A stretch of 64,000 nt of DNA. Origin: RAM1 sp041905405 (GTDB lineage Bacteria > Pseudomonadota > Gammaproteobacteria > Burkholderiales > Burkholderiaceae_C). The notes beneath the pieces are model-generated. The model saw only the letters and a program-made list of their open reading frames with translations, had not been told where the DNA came from and ran no database searches. A program made the translations under genes and the position numbers. Location: NCBI GenBank assembly GCA_041905405.1, contig JAYRLC010000007.1, forward strand, positions 62,001 through 126,000. The letters run 5' to 3'. Positions 62,402 to 64,000 of the stretch are shown piece after piece; position 1 is the stretch's first letter, and each line of letters starts with the position of its first letter.

Positions 62402-62407
62402 TAGAAT
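62402..62407 (+). promoter_or_regulatory. -10 box of obgE promoter
   Basis: TAGAAT directly after the terminator and 9 bases before the obgE ATG, with no Shine-Dalgarno; predicted leader of about 3 bases. Confidence 0.45.
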
Positions 62408-62416
62408 CAACGCATC

Positions 62417-63487
62417 ATGAAGTTCGTCGACGAAGCCTTTATCGACATTGCCGCTGGCGACGGGGGCAACGGCTGCGTTTCGTTCCGTCATGAGAAGTAC
62501 AAGGAATTCGGCGGACCGAATGGTGGCGATGGAGGCCGTGGTGGACACGTGTTCGCCGTGGCCGATCCGAGTCTCAACACGCTGGTGGACTACCGCTTTT
62601 CCCGCAGGCACGAGGCCAAGCGTGGCCAGCACGGCATGGGCTCGGACATGTTCGGCGCGGCGGGCGACGACATCACGCTCAAGATGCCGGTGGGCACGAT
62701 CATCACGGACGCGGAAACCGGCGACGTCCTCTATGAGTTGCTCAACCCGGGTGAGGTCATCACGATCGCCAAGGGTGGCGACGGCGGCTTCGGCAACCTG
62801 CGCTTCAAGAGCGCCATCAACCGTGCCCCCCGCCAGAAGACCCCGGGCTGGCCCGGAGAGCGCAAGAGTCTCAAACTGGAACTGAAGGTCCTGGCCGATG
62901 TGGGCCTGCTGGGCATGCCCAATGCCGGCAAGTCCACGCTGATCACCGCCATTTCCAACGCAAGACCCAAGATCGCCGACTATCCCTTTACCACGCTGCA
63001 CCCGAACCTGGGTGTGGTGCGGGTGGGGCCTGAACAAAGCTTTGTCGTGGCCGACGTGCCCGGCCTGATCGAGGGGGCATCCGATGGCGCCGGGCTGGGG
63101 CATCAGTTCCTGCGGCACCTGCAGCGCACGCGTCTGTTGCTGCATCTGGTGGACATGGCACCGTTTGATGAAGCGGTGGACCCGGTGGCCCAGGCCAAGG
63201 CCATCGTGGCCGAGCTCAAGAAATATGACGAAGCGCTGTATCGCAAGCCGCGCTGGCTGGTGCTGAACAAGCTGGACATGGTGCCTGTGGACGAGCGTGC
63301 CGCGCGCGTGGCCGATTTCGTCAAGCGGTTTCGCTACAAGGGTCCAGTGTTCGAGATTTCTGCGCTCACGCGCGAAGGCTGCGAGCCGCTCGTCAAGGCC
63401 ATCTACAAGCACGTGAGCGAGCAGCACGCGGCCGAACAGGCACCTGTCGAAGTCGATCCCCGTTTTTCCGGCAGCCCCGAACAATGA
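62417..63487 (+). CDS. obgE: Obg-family GTPase
   Basis: Essential GTPase acting in 50S assembly and stress/cell-cycle control. 356 residues: N-terminal Gly-rich Obg domain (1-158; GGDGGRGGHVFAVAD, KGGDGGFGNLRFKSA) and G domain (159 to about 335) with G1 GMPNAGKSTLI, G2 YPFTTLHPNLGVV, G3 DVPGLIEGASDGAGLG, G4 NKLDMV and G5 ISAL. The C-terminal tail is short. Its stop overlaps proB by 4 bases. Confidence 0.97.
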   Translation: MKFVDEAFIDIAAGDGGNGCVSFRHEKYKEFGGPNGGDGGRGGHVFAVADPSLNTLVDYRFSRRHEAKRGQHGMGSDMFGAAGDDITLKMPVGTIITDAETGDVLYELLNPGEVITIAKGGDGGFGNLRFKSAINRAPRQKTPGWPGERKSLKLELKVLADVGLLGMPNAGKSTLITAISNARPKIADYPFTTLHPNLGVVRVGPEQSFVVADVPGLIEGASDGAGLGHQFLRHLQRTRLLLHLVDMAPFDEAVDPVAQAKAIVAELKKYDEALYRKPRWLVLNKLDMVPVDERAARVADFVKRFRYKGPVFEISALTREGCEPLVKAIYKHVSEQHAAEQAPVEVDPRFSGSPEQ

Positions 63488-64000
63488 GTTCAACAGTGTC
63501 AACGACCATCCTGCGCGATGCAAGGCGGATTGTGGTGAAGGTCGGCTCCAGCCTGGTGACCAATGAAGGACGCGGTCTGGACGACGCTGCCATCGGCGAG
63601 TGGTGCCGGCAACTTGCCGCGCTGACCCGCGACGGGCGGGAGGTGGTGATGGTGTCCAGTGGCGCCATTGCCGAAGGCATGAAACGGCTTGGCTGGACTT
63701 CGCGGCCGCACGAGATCAACGAGCTGCAGGCCGCGGCCGCGGTGGGACAGATGGGCCTGGCCCAGATGTACGAAACCAAGCTGCGTGAGAACGGCCTGGG
63801 CTCCGCGCAAGTGCTGCTCACTCATGCCGACCTGGCTGACCGCGAGCGTTACCTCAACGCGCGTTCGACGCTGCTGACGCTGCTGCGCCTGCGGGTGGTG
63901 CCGGTCATCAACGAGAACGACACGGTCGTCAACGACGAGATCAAGTTCGGTGACAACGACACGCTGGGCGCGTTGGTGGCCAACCTGGTGGAGGCTGATG
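63484..64000 (+). CDS. proB: Glutamate 5-kinase, 3' end cut by the window
   Basis: First enzyme of proline synthesis. The frame from the ATG at 63484 stays open for 172 codons to the window end. It starts MSSTVSTTILRDARRIVVKV, then KVGSSLVTNEGRGLDDAAIG, VSSGAIAEGMKRLGW, AVGQMGLAQMYE, LLTHADLADRERYLNAR, INENDTVVNDEIKFGDNDTL. The missing part should hold the end of the kinase domain and the PUA domain. Coupled to obgE by ATGA. Confidence 0.96.
   Translation, partial: MSSTVSTTILRDARRIVVKVGSSLVTNEGRGLDDAAIGEWCRQLAALTRDGREVVMVSSGAIAEGMKRLGWTSRPHEINELQAAAAVGQMGLAQMYETKLRENGLGSAQVLLTHADLADRERYLNARSTLLTLLRLRVVPVINENDTVVNDEIKFGDNDTLGALVANLVEAD

Overview
The window is a contiguous stretch of GC-rich chromosome from a betaproteobacterium, most likely family Comamonadaceae (the Acidovorax, Hydrogenophaga, Rhodoferax and Variovorax neighbourhood). 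This rests on the order of the cell-wall/division cluster ending in lpxC, the pilB-pilC-pilD-coaE-zapD-yacG block, the tlpA-accB-accC-prmA-DUF3426-pfkB block, the rplU-rpmA-obgE-proB block, and typical protein sequences. Assignment to a genus is not possible from the sequence alone. There is no integrase, transposase, prophage, plasmid function or CRISPR array; nearly everything is housekeeping, and the less usual content sits in a few genes and in the intergenic DNA.

Layout. 1-13343 (+): the distal half of the dcw cluster, murF (5' end cut by the window), mraY, murD, ftsW, murG, murC, ddl, ftsQ, ftsA, ftsZ, then lpxC and a 58-residue membrane protein. 13493-15680 (-): plsC-like acyltransferase, CdsA-like cytidylyltransferase, ruvC. 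15857-16510 (+): an unrecognised orphan gene. 16515-21677 (-): RNase II-type exonuclease, TonB-like protein, aroE and mtgA joined by 4-base start/stop overlaps, plus a small esterase. 21779-24347 (+): a NarL-type response regulator and a DISM/7TM histidine kinase. 24348-24884: no gene, but two 178-bp elements with 31-bp terminal inverted repeats and a 14-bp tandem repeat. 24885-31071 (+): rodA, a beta-hydroxyacid dehydrogenase, a receiver/adenylate cyclase/Ser-Thr kinase fusion, tldD and an unknown helical protein. 31128-32439 (+): an aromatic-rich leader peptide with a terminator/antiterminator, then DAHP synthase. 32510-41823: a small unknown protein, mpl and an acyl-CoA ligase on the minus strand, then the tlpA-acc-prmA-pfkB run. 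41824-42173: a structured inverted-repeat element. 42174-51721: an SDR, a metallo-beta-lactamase-fold lipoprotein, the fused isobutyryl-CoA mutase icmF behind a perfect 22-bp palindrome, and a TRAP transporter. 51924-54965 (+): rhodanese, argJ, DUF815 ATPase, mutT. 54978-60395 (-): yacG, zapD, coaE, pilD, pilC, pilB. Then tRNA-Pro(CGG), ispB, and rplU-rpmA-obgE-proB, with proB cut by the window end.

How it works together. The left part makes the muramyl-pentapeptide precursor, flips and polymerises it, and builds the Z-ring; mtgA, rodA, mpl and zapD elsewhere serve the same envelope and division programme. The icmF/TRAP region suggests uptake and breakdown of branched or keto acids under control of an operator overlapping the icmF promoter. 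The best candidates for something undescribed are the attenuator before DAHP synthase, the single-chain receiver-cyclase-kinase protein, the paired inverted-repeat elements before rodA, and a recurrent promoter layout in which a -10 box ends 6-12 bases before the start codon with no Shine-Dalgarno, which implies many leaderless or near-leaderless mRNAs.
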